Of a stretch of 21,446 nt of DNA, positions 1 through 7,520 are shown one piece after another; within the stretch, counting starts at the first letter, position 1, and each line of letters opens with the position of its first letter. The translations under genes and the position numbers were made by a program. Origin of the DNA: a virus; IMG/VR virus record IMGVR_UViG_3300017729_000052, positions 1 to 21,446 of that record. One strand, written 5' to 3'. A model generated the notes under the pieces. The model saw nothing but the letters and a program-made list of their open reading frames with translations, did not search any database and was not told where the DNA came from.

Positions 1-642
1 ACTAAATCTGTGGGAGATATCGAAACTCTTATAAGACAAACAATAACAAATTATAATGATAGTGATTTACAAAACTTTGATGTTGTGTTTAGACATTCTA
101 AATTATCTAGACTTATTGATGCATCAGATACATCAATTCTTTCAAACACAACAAGAATAACTCTTAATAAAGTTTTAACGCCAACATTAAATACTGTAAC
201 TCAATATATTATTAACTTTAATAATCCATTATATAATCCACACACTGGGCATAATTCTGCTATGGGTGGTATTACTAGTTCTACAGGTTTTACTATTGCT
301 GGAAATACAAATACACTATATCTTGATGATGATGGAAATAATAATATCAGAACTTACTATCTGGTTGGTGGTACTACTAGAAACTACGTTGATGAAACGG
401 CAGGAACTATTGATTATGAAACTGGAAAGATTGTTCTTACTGATTTGAACATCACTTCTACAAGTACTGGTAATACAATATCAATTGATATTCTTCCTGC
501 TTCAAATGATATTGTGTCTGTTAGAAATCAAATTCTTGAGATTGATACTGGTTCTGTATCAATTGATGGAACTGTTGATATTATTGTGTCTGGTGGTTCT
601 TCTGCTGGTACAGGATATACTACAACGCAAAACACATACTAG
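1..642 (+). CDS. gp6: Baseplate wedge protein gp6-like, C-terminal part (5' end outside window)
   Basis: The reading frame is open from base 1 and ends with TAG at 640-642, directly followed by an in-frame TAA (643-645), a tandem stop. A GTG at 10 could start it, but the frame continues upstream of it and no ribosome site is visible, so I treat it as the 3' part of a longer gene. About 213 residues are present. The segment around residues 16-60 (NYNDSDLQNFDVVFRHSKLS, then LIDASDTSILS) resembles the C-terminal region of T4-like gp6, which dimerises to hold neighbouring baseplate wedges together. The remainder is beta-rich, Asn/Thr/Gly-rich. Its place directly before a gp7-sized gene, with gp8 further down, agrees with the T4 order 6-7-8. 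The identification rests on remembered family motifs and synteny, not on an alignment. Confidence 0.7.
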   Translation, partial: TKSVGDIETLIRQTITNYNDSDLQNFDVVFRHSKLSRLIDASDTSILSNTTRITLNKVLTPTLNTVTQYIINFNNPLYNPHTGHNSAMGGITSSTGFTIAGNTNTLYLDDDGNNNIRTYYLVGGTTRNYVDETAGTIDYETGKIVLTDLNITSTSTGNTISIDILPASNDIVSVRNQILEIDTGSVSIDGTVDIIVSGGSSAGTGYTTTQNTY

Positions 643-654
643 TAAGGTTTTTAG

Positions 655-3600
655 ATGACTAGTCCAACCCTAAAAAATAAAGTATCTCCTCATATTCAAG
701 AACAACTGCCTGAATATGTAAAATCAGATCATCCTTTATTTTCTCTATTTCTTAAATACTATTATGAGTTTTTAGAATCTGGCGAGCTTGTCGTATCAGG
801 TTCTAATGATTATGTTATTGAAGAAACAATAAGTAAAAACTATATTTTAGATGAACAAGAATTAAAAGTTGTTCTTGAATCTTCTGCTGGTAAGTTTACT
901 GCTGGGGAAACTATTGTAGGTTCTAAATCAAAAGCAACTGCAAGGGTTCTTGTAGATGACTTTGATAATAATAATAGATTATTCATTACATCCCAACAAA
1001 GATTCGAAACTGGTGAAACAATTACTGGTTCATCTTCTGGTGCAACAACAACTGTTGTATCTTATCGTGCAAACCCTGTACAAAATATTCAACAACTTCT
1101 GGAATACGCAGACGTTGACAACACAGTTTATAGTTTTCTTGATAAGTTTAGAGATTCCCTTATGGAATCTATTCCGAATACTCTTGCCGAAGGTACAGAG
1201 AAAAGAAAACTTATCAAGAGCATTAAAGACTTGTATGCTGCTAAAGGTACAGAGGATGCCCATAAACTATTCTTTAGAATTCTTTTCAATCAAGAAGCGG
1301 AATTAATTTATCCTAGAGATAATCTTATCCGTTCATCAGATGGTGAATGGTCTACAGACAAAGTAATTCGTATTGTTGAAAATGGAAACTCAGATTTTAC
1401 TTCTGCTATTGGTGAGTTTATAACTGGTTCTACTTCTGGTGCAACTGCTATTCTTATAACTGTTATTAAGTTTAGAGAAGGTGCAACTGATATCGCTGAA
1501 TTGAGTTTGGATGAAAACTCAATCGTTGGAGATTTTGTTGAGGGAGAAATTATTACCTCTACAGATGTAGCTAGAGATTTAGAAATTGCTGGTACTGTTA
1601 AGGGAATTGTTACAGGACTATCTGTTTCCAATAGAGGTTCTTATTATAATATTGGTGACACGGTTAATATTAAAACGGGCGGTAATAATGCTGCAACTGC
1701 CAGAATTGAATCTATATCGCCAGGTTCAGTAAATGAAATTCTAATTGAGAATGGCGGTACAGGATATACCATAGGTGATAATCTTGTATTCAATCTAACT
1801 GGAACTGAAGGTTCTAGTGTTCAGGCAAAAGTTTCTGTAGTTGGTGGTGGTATAAGTCTAGAACAAACTACATCACCAGATTCTATTGTCACTGAGAATG
1901 ATGAAAAGATACTTACAATTGCCATCGACAATTTTGAACTTGAAGATTCGACATTGGGCAACTCATACTTGTCTAGTGAGTCAGGAGACTATATTGTTCT
2001 AGAAGATGATTCTCTTCTATTAACAGAGACAGATGCTCTAGAGTATGCAAAGCAGCAAGGTACTTCTACAGACCTTACTGGTGATATCATCATGGAAGAT
2101 GGTAAACAACTTCTTAGAGAAGATGCAGATATTTTCTTCTCAGGTCTAGAGACTACAGTAGGTGAAGTTGACAATCTTGTTTTAGAAGATGGAACTCAAA
2201 TTATACTTGAACCAAGAACCTTTACTGCCTTGGGAGTTGCATCAGAGATAGGAGAGATTACTAAAGTTGAAGTTGTCAACTCAGGTAATGGTTTCTTAAA
2301 GACGCCTCTCGTTACAGTATCATCAACTACAGGCTCTGGGGCAGAACTTTATGCTTGCTCCACTTCTGCACCAAAGATTGGTGCTATAGGTGATGTTTCA
2401 ATAACAAACTTTGGTTTAGATTATACCATTGTTCCAGAGGGACAGTTTAATAGAAACTTCATCATTAAGAATTATACTGGAACATTCTCTGCCGGCGACA
2501 CTCTTACGAGTCACGTTGGTGAAGTTATCAACTTTGATGCAACAAGAAACTTATTGATTGTTCGAACAGATGTTACCTTAGATGAGGGAGATATTCTTAC
2601 AACGATTACTGGTGCCACTGCAACTATCGTCCAAGGCGACTTTGCAATTGGTACTGTTGAAATAGGAACTGTTGGTACTACAGTTGGCGACTTCCAATCT
2701 GAAAGAGGTAAACCATCTGTTGATAGTATGAAGGTTCAAGATAGTTTCTACTATCAAGATTACTCATATGTTGTTCGTGTTGGTGAATCTATCAATCAAT
2801 GGAGAGATTCGATTCGCCGTTCTGTTCACCCTGCTGGTTGGAACGTCTTTGGTGAAGTATCGTTTGCATCACAAGTATCTGCAACAATTCAAGTTCCTGC
2901 TGCTGGTTCTATCGCCGACTTTACTGGTGACGATACGTTCTCACCAGAACTTGCATCTACATTCACTAACCTATTCACTACCATATTTGGTAGAAGATTG
3001 GGTACGGTAACTGATGGGACATCATTAGTATCTGCTCCTGTAACTGGATATTCAGATATATCTGATATACCAAATGGAAGAGATGTTACATTAACATCTG
3101 ACGTTTCTGTTAGGATGAATCTAAACAGAGGTTCACATTATAGTGGTTCGACATTGGAAAATGTTGCAATGTTTGGATTCACTGCTGACCCACATTATGA
3201 AGATACATTCCTTCTTATGACAGAAGATGATAATCATCTGTTACAAGAGACAGGAGAAGATGATGCACACCACGGAGAAAGTGCTCATCAACACTTTGTT
3301 CAAGAATTTGAACATGAAGCTATCCCACACTATCCTGGCATTTACAGGACACCAACATTGGGTAAAGACTTCTCTCGTGACCAATATAGTCTTGCACAGA
3401 TAGGACGGTATAGAATTGATGAACTTTCTGAACCAGATGGTTCTGGTGGGTATCGTATACCTCTTACAGCATATTCGACTATTATTAATATACCACCACC
3501 AAGTGAAATTATTATCACTCGCACTGGTTTGACTAATGCATTCGATAATAACTTCGCTACCTTCGATAGAGGTGATCAGACATTCGATGAGAGTGGTGGA

Positions 3601-3840
3601 ACTCGTGATACTGCTGCAAGATACACAGATTCATTCGATCAGAATGATATGTACTTTGATAGTTCTAACACCAAGTTCGATAGGGCTGCTGGTGAAGATG
3701 AACAATTGTTCTCAAGAACAAGCACAAAATTTGATAATGGTACAATAAGGTTTGATAATGAAATTGGCGGACTTTTGACATTCGACCAAATTGATATTTC
3801 TATGGATTCTAATGCATATACCCTTGACGAAACCTTATAA
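655..3840 (+). CDS. Large virion structural protein in gp7 position, probable baseplate wedge component (1061 aa)
   Basis: Starts at ATG 655 with AAGG at 644-647, just after the gp6-like stop. The N-terminus (QLPEYVKSDHPLFSLFLKYY, residues about 18-37) is typical of a large structural protein next to gp6 in marine T4-like phages. Its length is close to T4 gp7 (about 1030 residues) and it lies between gp6 and gp8, so I infer a gp7-equivalent wedge role; sequence homology to gp7 is not shown. Visible modules: 'GE-x-I-x-G-x-xSGA' beta motifs near residues 79-97, 116-136 and 250-270; 'GxGY' modules near 316-400 and 532-610; four 'LEDG-x-x-LL-x-E' segments near 443-457, 477-490, 506-519 and 852-867; and a C-terminal tail (962-1055) with nine Phe-Asp pairs. 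A His-rich stretch lies near residues 873-890. No signal peptide or membrane segment is seen. Alternative: a baseplate-attached fibre protein. Confidence 0.65.
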   Translation: MTSPTLKNKVSPHIQEQLPEYVKSDHPLFSLFLKYYYEFLESGELVVSGSNDYVIEETISKNYILDEQELKVVLESSAGKFTAGETIVGSKSKATARVLVDDFDNNNRLFITSQQRFETGETITGSSSGATTTVVSYRANPVQNIQQLLEYADVDNTVYSFLDKFRDSLMESIPNTLAEGTEKRKLIKSIKDLYAAKGTEDAHKLFFRILFNQEAELIYPRDNLIRSSDGEWSTDKVIRIVENGNSDFTSAIGEFITGSTSGATAILITVIKFREGATDIAELSLDENSIVGDFVEGEIITSTDVARDLEIAGTVKGIVTGLSVSNRGSYYNIGDTVNIKTGGNNAATARIESISPGSVNEILIENGGTGYTIGDNLVFNLTGTEGSSVQAKVSVVGGGISLEQTTSPDSIVTENDEKILTIAIDNFELEDSTLGNSYLSSESGDYIVLEDDSLLLTETDALEYAKQQGTSTDLTGDIIMEDGKQLLREDADIFFSGLETTVGEVDNLVLEDGTQIILEPRTFTALGVASEIGEITKVEVVNSGNGFLKTPLVTVSSTTGSGAELYACSTSAPKIGAIGDVSITNFGLDYTIVPEGQFNRNFIIKNYTGTFSAGDTLTSHVGEVINFDATRNLLIVRTDVTLDEGDILTTITGATATIVQGDFAIGTVEIGTVGTTVGDFQSERGKPSVDSMKVQDSFYYQDYSYVVRVGESINQWRDSIRRSVHPAGWNVFGEVSFASQVSATIQVPAAGSIADFTGDDTFSPELASTFTNLFTTIFGRRLGTVTDGTSLVSAPVTGYSDISDIPNGRDVTLTSDVSVRMNLNRGSHYSGSTLENVAMFGFTADPHYEDTFLLMTEDDNHLLQETGEDDAHHGESAHQHFVQEFEHEAIPHYPGIYRTPTLGKDFSRDQYSLAQIGRYRIDELSEPDGSGGYRIPLTAYSTIINIPPPSEIIITRTGLTNAFDNNFATFDRGDQTFDESGGTRDTAARYTDSFDQNDMYFDSSNTKFDRAAGEDEQLFSRTSTKFDNGTIRFDNEIGGLLTFDQIDISMDSNAYTLDETL
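3538..3822 (+). repeat. Phe-Asp repeat region at the C-terminus of the gp7-position protein
   Basis: Nine Phe-Asp pairs occur in about 95 residues (AFD, TFD, TFD, SFD, YFD, KFD, KFD, RFD, TFD), usually written TTCGAT or TTTGAT. The first three are seven residues apart, later ones 8 to 17 apart. It is a low-complexity, Asp-rich tail of the 655-3840 product. Confidence 0.7.
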
Positions 3841-3855
3841 ATAACTGTATAAATA
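3836..3855 (+). promoter_or_regulatory. Tandem T4-type late promoter boxes
   Basis: Two perfect TATAAATA octamers lie at 3836-3843 and 3848-3855, with starts 12 bases apart. The stop codon of the upstream gene (TAA, 3838-3840) lies inside the first box. T4 late promoters consist of this octamer alone at about -10, recognised by the phage late sigma factor, so transcription would begin around 3849 and 3861, ahead of the gp10-like gene. An AGGAGA ribosome site follows at 3868-3873. Confidence 0.8.
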
Positions 3856-3882
3856 ATATAAACTTTTAGGAGAAACTACAAA

Positions 3883-4911
3883 ATGTCATATCAAGCAATT
3901 GGGCGTGGTTCTGCCGCAAATGACGGAACTGGCGACGACCTTCGTACAGGCGCAGGCAAACTAAACGCCAACTTTACAGAACTATATACCAAATTGGGTG
4001 ATGGTTCTTCTTTAACTTCTGATTCCTTTGTAACACTTACAGGAACACAGACGTTAACAAACAAAACTTTAACTACACCAAAAATCAACGCAATCGAATT
4101 TGAAGGTGCAACTGCTGATGCACACGAAACTACTCTTGCAGTTGTAGATCCAACAGCAGACAGAACAATCACTCTGCCAGATGCAACTGGTAAAGTATTG
4201 TTGGATACTCAAATCGAACTTGCAAACGGTGCTAAGATTTCTGATGACAGTGAAAACGAATTACTTGTTTTCGGTAAAACTGCAAGTGCTGTAAATAACT
4301 TTACACTTTCAAACGCAGCTACTGGTGGTAACGCTTCGGTTGCAACATCTACTGCACCAGTTTTTAGTGTTTCTGGTATTAATACTAATATTGACATGGC
4401 ACTCACTCCAAAGGGAGCAGGCCATATAACTATTCGTTCAACTACTGGTGCAAACAATCAAGGTGCAATTAGATTGAACTGTGAGAATAATACTCACGGA
4501 CAAACTATAATGGGACAACCTCACTCTGCAACCGATAGTGGTTTCTTCATGTTACCTCTAGATGGTGGTTCTGCAAGAGCAACTCCAAACGTATTGTTGA
4601 GTGGTGCAAAGACTGTTGTTGCTACTCAAACTGCAACTGGTGGTGGTTCTGCCGTTGCATTGTCACTTAATACAGCACATAGTGCGATTGTAACATCTGG
4701 TGCTCAAGCGTTTACACTTGCAAATGGTGTTAATGGGCAGATTAAAACTATCTCAATGGTAACGGATGGCGGTGACGCAACCCTTACTCCAGCAACTTTA
4801 GCTGGTGGTTCAACAATTACCTTTAATGACGTAGGTGATAGTGTAGTATTGATTTACAATACAACTGGCGGATGGGCAATACTTTCGCAAAATGGCGTGA
4901 CAGTCGCTTAA
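3883..4911 (+). CDS. gp10-type baseplate/fibre attachment protein (342 aa)
   Basis: ATG 3883 is preceded by AGGAGA at 3868-3873. The N-terminus (residues 3-45) carries NDGTGDDLRTGAGKLNANF followed by ELYTKLGDG, which matches the start of T4 gp10 (DDGTGDYLRKGGIKINENF, ELYYELGDG, from memory). In T4 that segment is part of the baseplate protein that holds the short tail fibres. The middle has fibre-shaft features: LTNKTLTTPKI (about residues 57-67) and a TITLPDATGK strand (about 95-104). The C-terminal 80 residues (ALSLNT... to GGWAILSQNG) look like the gp10 beta domain that ends in a 'GRWEYV'-type strand. Residues matching the C-terminal half of T4 gp10 are absent. Likely role: a trimeric adaptor or fibre base anchoring the downstream glycine-rich protein to the baseplate. 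Strong late promoters precede it. Confidence 0.7.
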   Translation: MSYQAIGRGSAANDGTGDDLRTGAGKLNANFTELYTKLGDGSSLTSDSFVTLTGTQTLTNKTLTTPKINAIEFEGATADAHETTLAVVDPTADRTITLPDATGKVLLDTQIELANGAKISDDSENELLVFGKTASAVNNFTLSNAATGGNASVATSTAPVFSVSGINTNIDMALTPKGAGHITIRSTTGANNQGAIRLNCENNTHGQTIMGQPHSATDSGFFMLPLDGGSARATPNVLLSGAKTVVATQTATGGGSAVALSLNTAHSAIVTSGAQAFTLANGVNGQIKTISMVTDGGDATLTPATLAGGSTITFNDVGDSVVLIYNTTGGWAILSQNGVTVA

Positions 4912-4932
4912 TAATTAAGTAAGGAGTAGACA

Positions 4933-5724
4933 ATGACTATTGATACATTAGGAGCAAACGCTCTTGCAAGTAACTCTGTAACAACTGCAAAGATAGCGAA
5001 TAATGCCGTAACTGGTGCAAAAATTCCTGCTGATGCAGTTGTTGCTGCTGACATTGCTGATGGTTCAATCACTCAAGCAAAAATTGCTTCTACTGTAAGA
5101 TTAGGTCTTAAATCTGTTCAAGTCTTTACCTCAAGTGGAACATATACAAAACCAACTGGTATTAATACTGTCAAAGTATTTGTAACTGGTGGTGGTGGTG
5201 CTGGTGGTGCTCATGGTACTTTAGCTAATGACATGGGTTCTGGAGGTGGTGCTGGTGGTACTGCGATTGAAACTATAGATGTATCTTCTGTATCATCAGT
5301 AGCGGTCACTGTAGGTGCAGGCGGTGCTAGTGTTTCAGCAGGTGCTAATAATGGTTCTGGTGGTGGTACATCTTCATTTGGTTCTTACTGTTCTGCCACA
5401 GGCGGAAATGGAGGCTCTCATGGTAATGTTGGGGCTGGTATTGGTGGTGCTGGTGGCGTTGGAAGTGGTGGTGCCATAAACATATCTGGTGGTACTGGTG
5501 GTAATGGTTGGGATAATTTTAATGTAACTGACACTTATGCAAGAAGTTTTGGTTTTGGAGGCGCTTCTTTTTATGGAGGGGGTGGTCGTGGTTCATCTCA
5601 TACTTCAGTCGCTGCTTCGGGAGGTGAAGCCTTCGGTTCTGGTGGTGGTGGGGTACACTCAAGACACGGTGGTTCTTCTGGTGCTGGAAAAGCAGGAGTA
5701 GTTTATGTTGAGGAGTATGCATAA
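4933..5724 (+). CDS. Glycine-rich tail fibre / adhesin (263 aa)
   Basis: ATG 4933 follows a strong AAGGAG (4921-4926). Residues 14-54 form a ten-residue repeat (TTAKIANNAV, TGAKIPADAV, VAADIADGSI, TQAKIA), with the Lys or Asp exactly ten residues apart, as often seen at the start of marine phage fibres. From residue 63 (VFTSSGTYTKP) a glycine-rich domain runs to the end. It has a leading beta strand (NTVKVFVTGGGG), then VTVGAGG, then many Gly-Gly-x runs, and it closes with GVVYVEEYA. Gly-rich tip domains of this kind occur in tail fibres, and the gp38-type adhesins of T-even phages use polyglycine helices for receptor binding. The receptor role here is inferred. It overlaps the next gene by one base (TAATG). 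It shares domain layout with the product of 16325-17449. Confidence 0.75.
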   Translation: MTIDTLGANALASNSVTTAKIANNAVTGAKIPADAVVAADIADGSITQAKIASTVRLGLKSVQVFTSSGTYTKPTGINTVKVFVTGGGGAGGAHGTLANDMGSGGGAGGTAIETIDVSSVSSVAVTVGAGGASVSAGANNGSGGGTSSFGSYCSATGGNGGSHGNVGAGIGGAGGVGSGGAINISGGTGGNGWDNFNVTDTYARSFGFGGASFYGGGGRGSSHTSVAASGGEAFGSGGGGVHSRHGGSSGAGKAGVVYVEEYA

Positions 5725-6074
5725 TGAAAGCACTTATTTTAGATGGTATAGTCGTAGACGTTCAAAAAGAAGAATTTGAAGTACACTCTTCTATGTCATG
5801 GGTAGACTGTGATGATACAGTTATCGTTGGTTGGACTTATGATGGTAAAGATTTTAAGACAAACGAGATTAAATTTACAGAGGAAGAAGAGTTACAAAAA
5901 TTACGTTCAGTAAGAAATAATTTACTTACTTCGTCAGATTGGACTCAGATACCAGATGCTTCTATCACAAACGCAAAAAAAGAAAAGTGGAAAACTTACC
6001 GTCAAGAACTTCGTGATATTACTAAAACTGCGAGTAGTGTAGATGATGTAAAGTGGCCCACAAAACCTTCTTAA
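5724..6074 (+). CDS. Tail assembly chaperone-like protein (116 aa)
   Basis: ATG 5724 overlaps the stop of the glycine-rich fibre gene (TAATG), with GAGGAG at 5710-5715 inside that gene, so the two are probably translationally coupled. The C-terminal half (residues 60-116) has the pattern of the 'phage tail assembly chaperone' family often found beside tail-fibre genes: R-x-x-LL-x-x-x-DWTQ, then SITNAKKEKWKTYRQELRDI, then VKWPTKPS at the end. The N-terminal half (MKALILDGIVVDV...) is a short acidic beta region. The family is thought to help fold or attach the fibre encoded just upstream, which fits the gene order here. The protein is small and acidic and has no signal peptide. Whether it remains in the virion cannot be told. 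Confidence 0.75.
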   Translation: MKALILDGIVVDVQKEEFEVHSSMSWVDCDDTVIVGWTYDGKDFKTNEIKFTEEEELQKLRSVRNNLLTSSDWTQIPDASITNAKKEKWKTYRQELRDITKTASSVDDVKWPTKPS

Positions 6075-6081
6075 CAATATG

Positions 6082-6089
6082 CATAAATA
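6082..6089 (+). promoter_or_regulatory. T4-type late promoter box (CATAAATA)
   Basis: CATAAATA lies in the 33-base gap between the chaperone-like gene and gp8, 19 bases before the gp8 start at 6108. It is a one-base variant of the T4 late box TATAAATA. Transcription would start near 6095, giving a very short leader that contains the TAGGAAAA ribosome site (6096-6103). It would allow gp8 and the giant gene to be expressed independently of the fibre cassette. Confidence 0.6.
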
Positions 6090-6107
6090 ACTTTATAGGA
6101 AAAAACA

Positions 6108-7517
6108 ATGGCAGCAATTATTACTGAACATTTCAGGCAACACAATGCAGAACAATTCTTTGAGTCGTTCTCTGAGGCAGCGCCAACAAGATATTACCTT
6201 TTTATTGGTAAGAGTACTCCATTTACACTATCTACTTCTGGTGGTTCGGATAACTCACCACCAGTTCCAAATGATGATGTAACTACGGAACATTATAAAT
6301 GGGATTCTATGCTTGCTGCCAAATTAATCTCATCTTCGGATGTTTCATACGTTATTCCAAGACGGAACTGGACTAACAACACACGATATGACATGTATGA
6401 ACATGACATTAGTTCAACCAATCCAACAACAAGTAATGTAACAAACCTGTATGGTAGTACATTTTACTTTATGACTTCTGACTATAGAGTCTATAAAGTA
6501 CTTGACAATAATGGTGGTGCTGTGTATAGTGGTAGTGAACCTACCTCTGAAACTTCAACTCCTTTTGAGTTGGGTGGATACAGACTACAATACATGTATA
6601 AGATTACAACTTCAGAAGTTACTAAGTTTTTAACATCAGATTTTATTCCAGTAAGTACTGATGCAACTGTATCAGGTGATGCCGTAGATGGTTCTTTGGA
6701 TGTTGTAAGAACAACCGCTGGTTCTGGATATACAGATGGAACTTATTATTCCCCAATAGATGGAGATGGTGCAAATGGTATCGTCAAGATTGTAGTATCT
6801 GGAAACTCTATTGTAAAACAAGGTTCGGCTGGAACTAACATATATGCGGGCGGAACAGGATATAGATTTGCTACTGTAGATTTAGGAAATGTTTTCAGTA
6901 ACACAGGATTAACCACAGCTGCAAATATCGGTTCTGGTTCTGGTGGTAAAGTAGAACCAATTATTTCACCAAAGGGTGGACATGGTAAAGATGCAGTACA
7001 TGAACTTGGTGCTCACTTTGTGATGACTAATATCAAACTAGAACAGAATGAAGGTTCAGATTTTACAATCGCAAATGACTTTAGAGAAGTTGGTATCATC
7101 AAAGACCCATTTAACTTTGGTACAACAACAGTTTCTACTGCTTCTACAGCGAGACAAACATTTAGTGTTACACTTACAGGTGCGCCAACTAAACCATATG
7201 AGATTGATGAAAAGATTACTCAGTCAACAACTGGTGCAATAGGTAAGGTTGTTGAGTTTGATGCTTCAAACAATATTATCTATTATCAACAGGAAAGATA
7301 TGCAAACTATGGTATCGCTGCAAACGGAAATGTTATTGCATTTAGTGGTTCTAATGTTATTACAGGTGGCACTAGTGGTGCTGTTGGTACTGCAAGTTCA
7401 TATGCAAATCCAGAACTACAACCAGACAGTGGGAAGGTTATCTATATAGAGAATAGACGCCCAATCTCTCGTGCGTCTGACCAAACAGAAGATATTAAAA
7501 TCGTAGTGGAATTCTAA
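6108..7517 (+). CDS. gp8: Baseplate wedge protein gp8 (469 aa, enlarged)
   Basis: The T4 gp8 signature is visible at both ends. N-terminal: EHFRQHNAEQFFESF then YYLFIGKSTPF (residues 7-38), and VIPRRNW (82-88) matching T4 VIPRRDW. C-terminal: GKVIYIENRRPISRASDQTE (442-461) matching T4 'GEMIYMENRPPI...DQTEEI' (T4 sequence from memory). gp8 is part of the baseplate wedge and binds gp10, gp7 and gp6 in T4. The protein is about 135 residues longer than T4 gp8 (334). The extra length appears to lie in two places. One is a 'GSGYTDG...AGGTGY' module around residues 200-265. The other is a 'YEIDEKITQSTTGAIGKV' module around 357-435. Start chosen at ATG 6108, with AGGAAAA at 6097-6103 and a late promoter just upstream. 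Only three bases separate it from the next gene. Confidence 0.9.
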   Translation: MAAIITEHFRQHNAEQFFESFSEAAPTRYYLFIGKSTPFTLSTSGGSDNSPPVPNDDVTTEHYKWDSMLAAKLISSSDVSYVIPRRNWTNNTRYDMYEHDISSTNPTTSNVTNLYGSTFYFMTSDYRVYKVLDNNGGAVYSGSEPTSETSTPFELGGYRLQYMYKITTSEVTKFLTSDFIPVSTDATVSGDAVDGSLDVVRTTAGSGYTDGTYYSPIDGDGANGIVKIVVSGNSIVKQGSAGTNIYAGGTGYRFATVDLGNVFSNTGLTTAANIGSGSGGKVEPIISPKGGHGKDAVHELGAHFVMTNIKLEQNEGSDFTIANDFREVGIIKDPFNFGTTTVSTASTARQTFSVTLTGAPTKPYEIDEKITQSTTGAIGKVVEFDASNNIIYYQQERYANYGIAANGNVIAFSGSNVITGGTSGAVGTASSYANPELQPDSGKVIYIENRRPISRASDQTEDIKIVVEF

Positions 7518-7520
7518 ACA

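Noticed and set aside
1308-1631. Open frames on the - strand across the baseplate and fibre genes (for example here and at 13265-13624)
   Set aside because: All neighbours are on the + strand. These frames lie wholly inside well-supported genes and show no family motif or ribosome site.
6294-6301. TATAAATG inside gp8
   Set aside because: It mismatches at the last base, lies inside a gene and is not near any downstream start.
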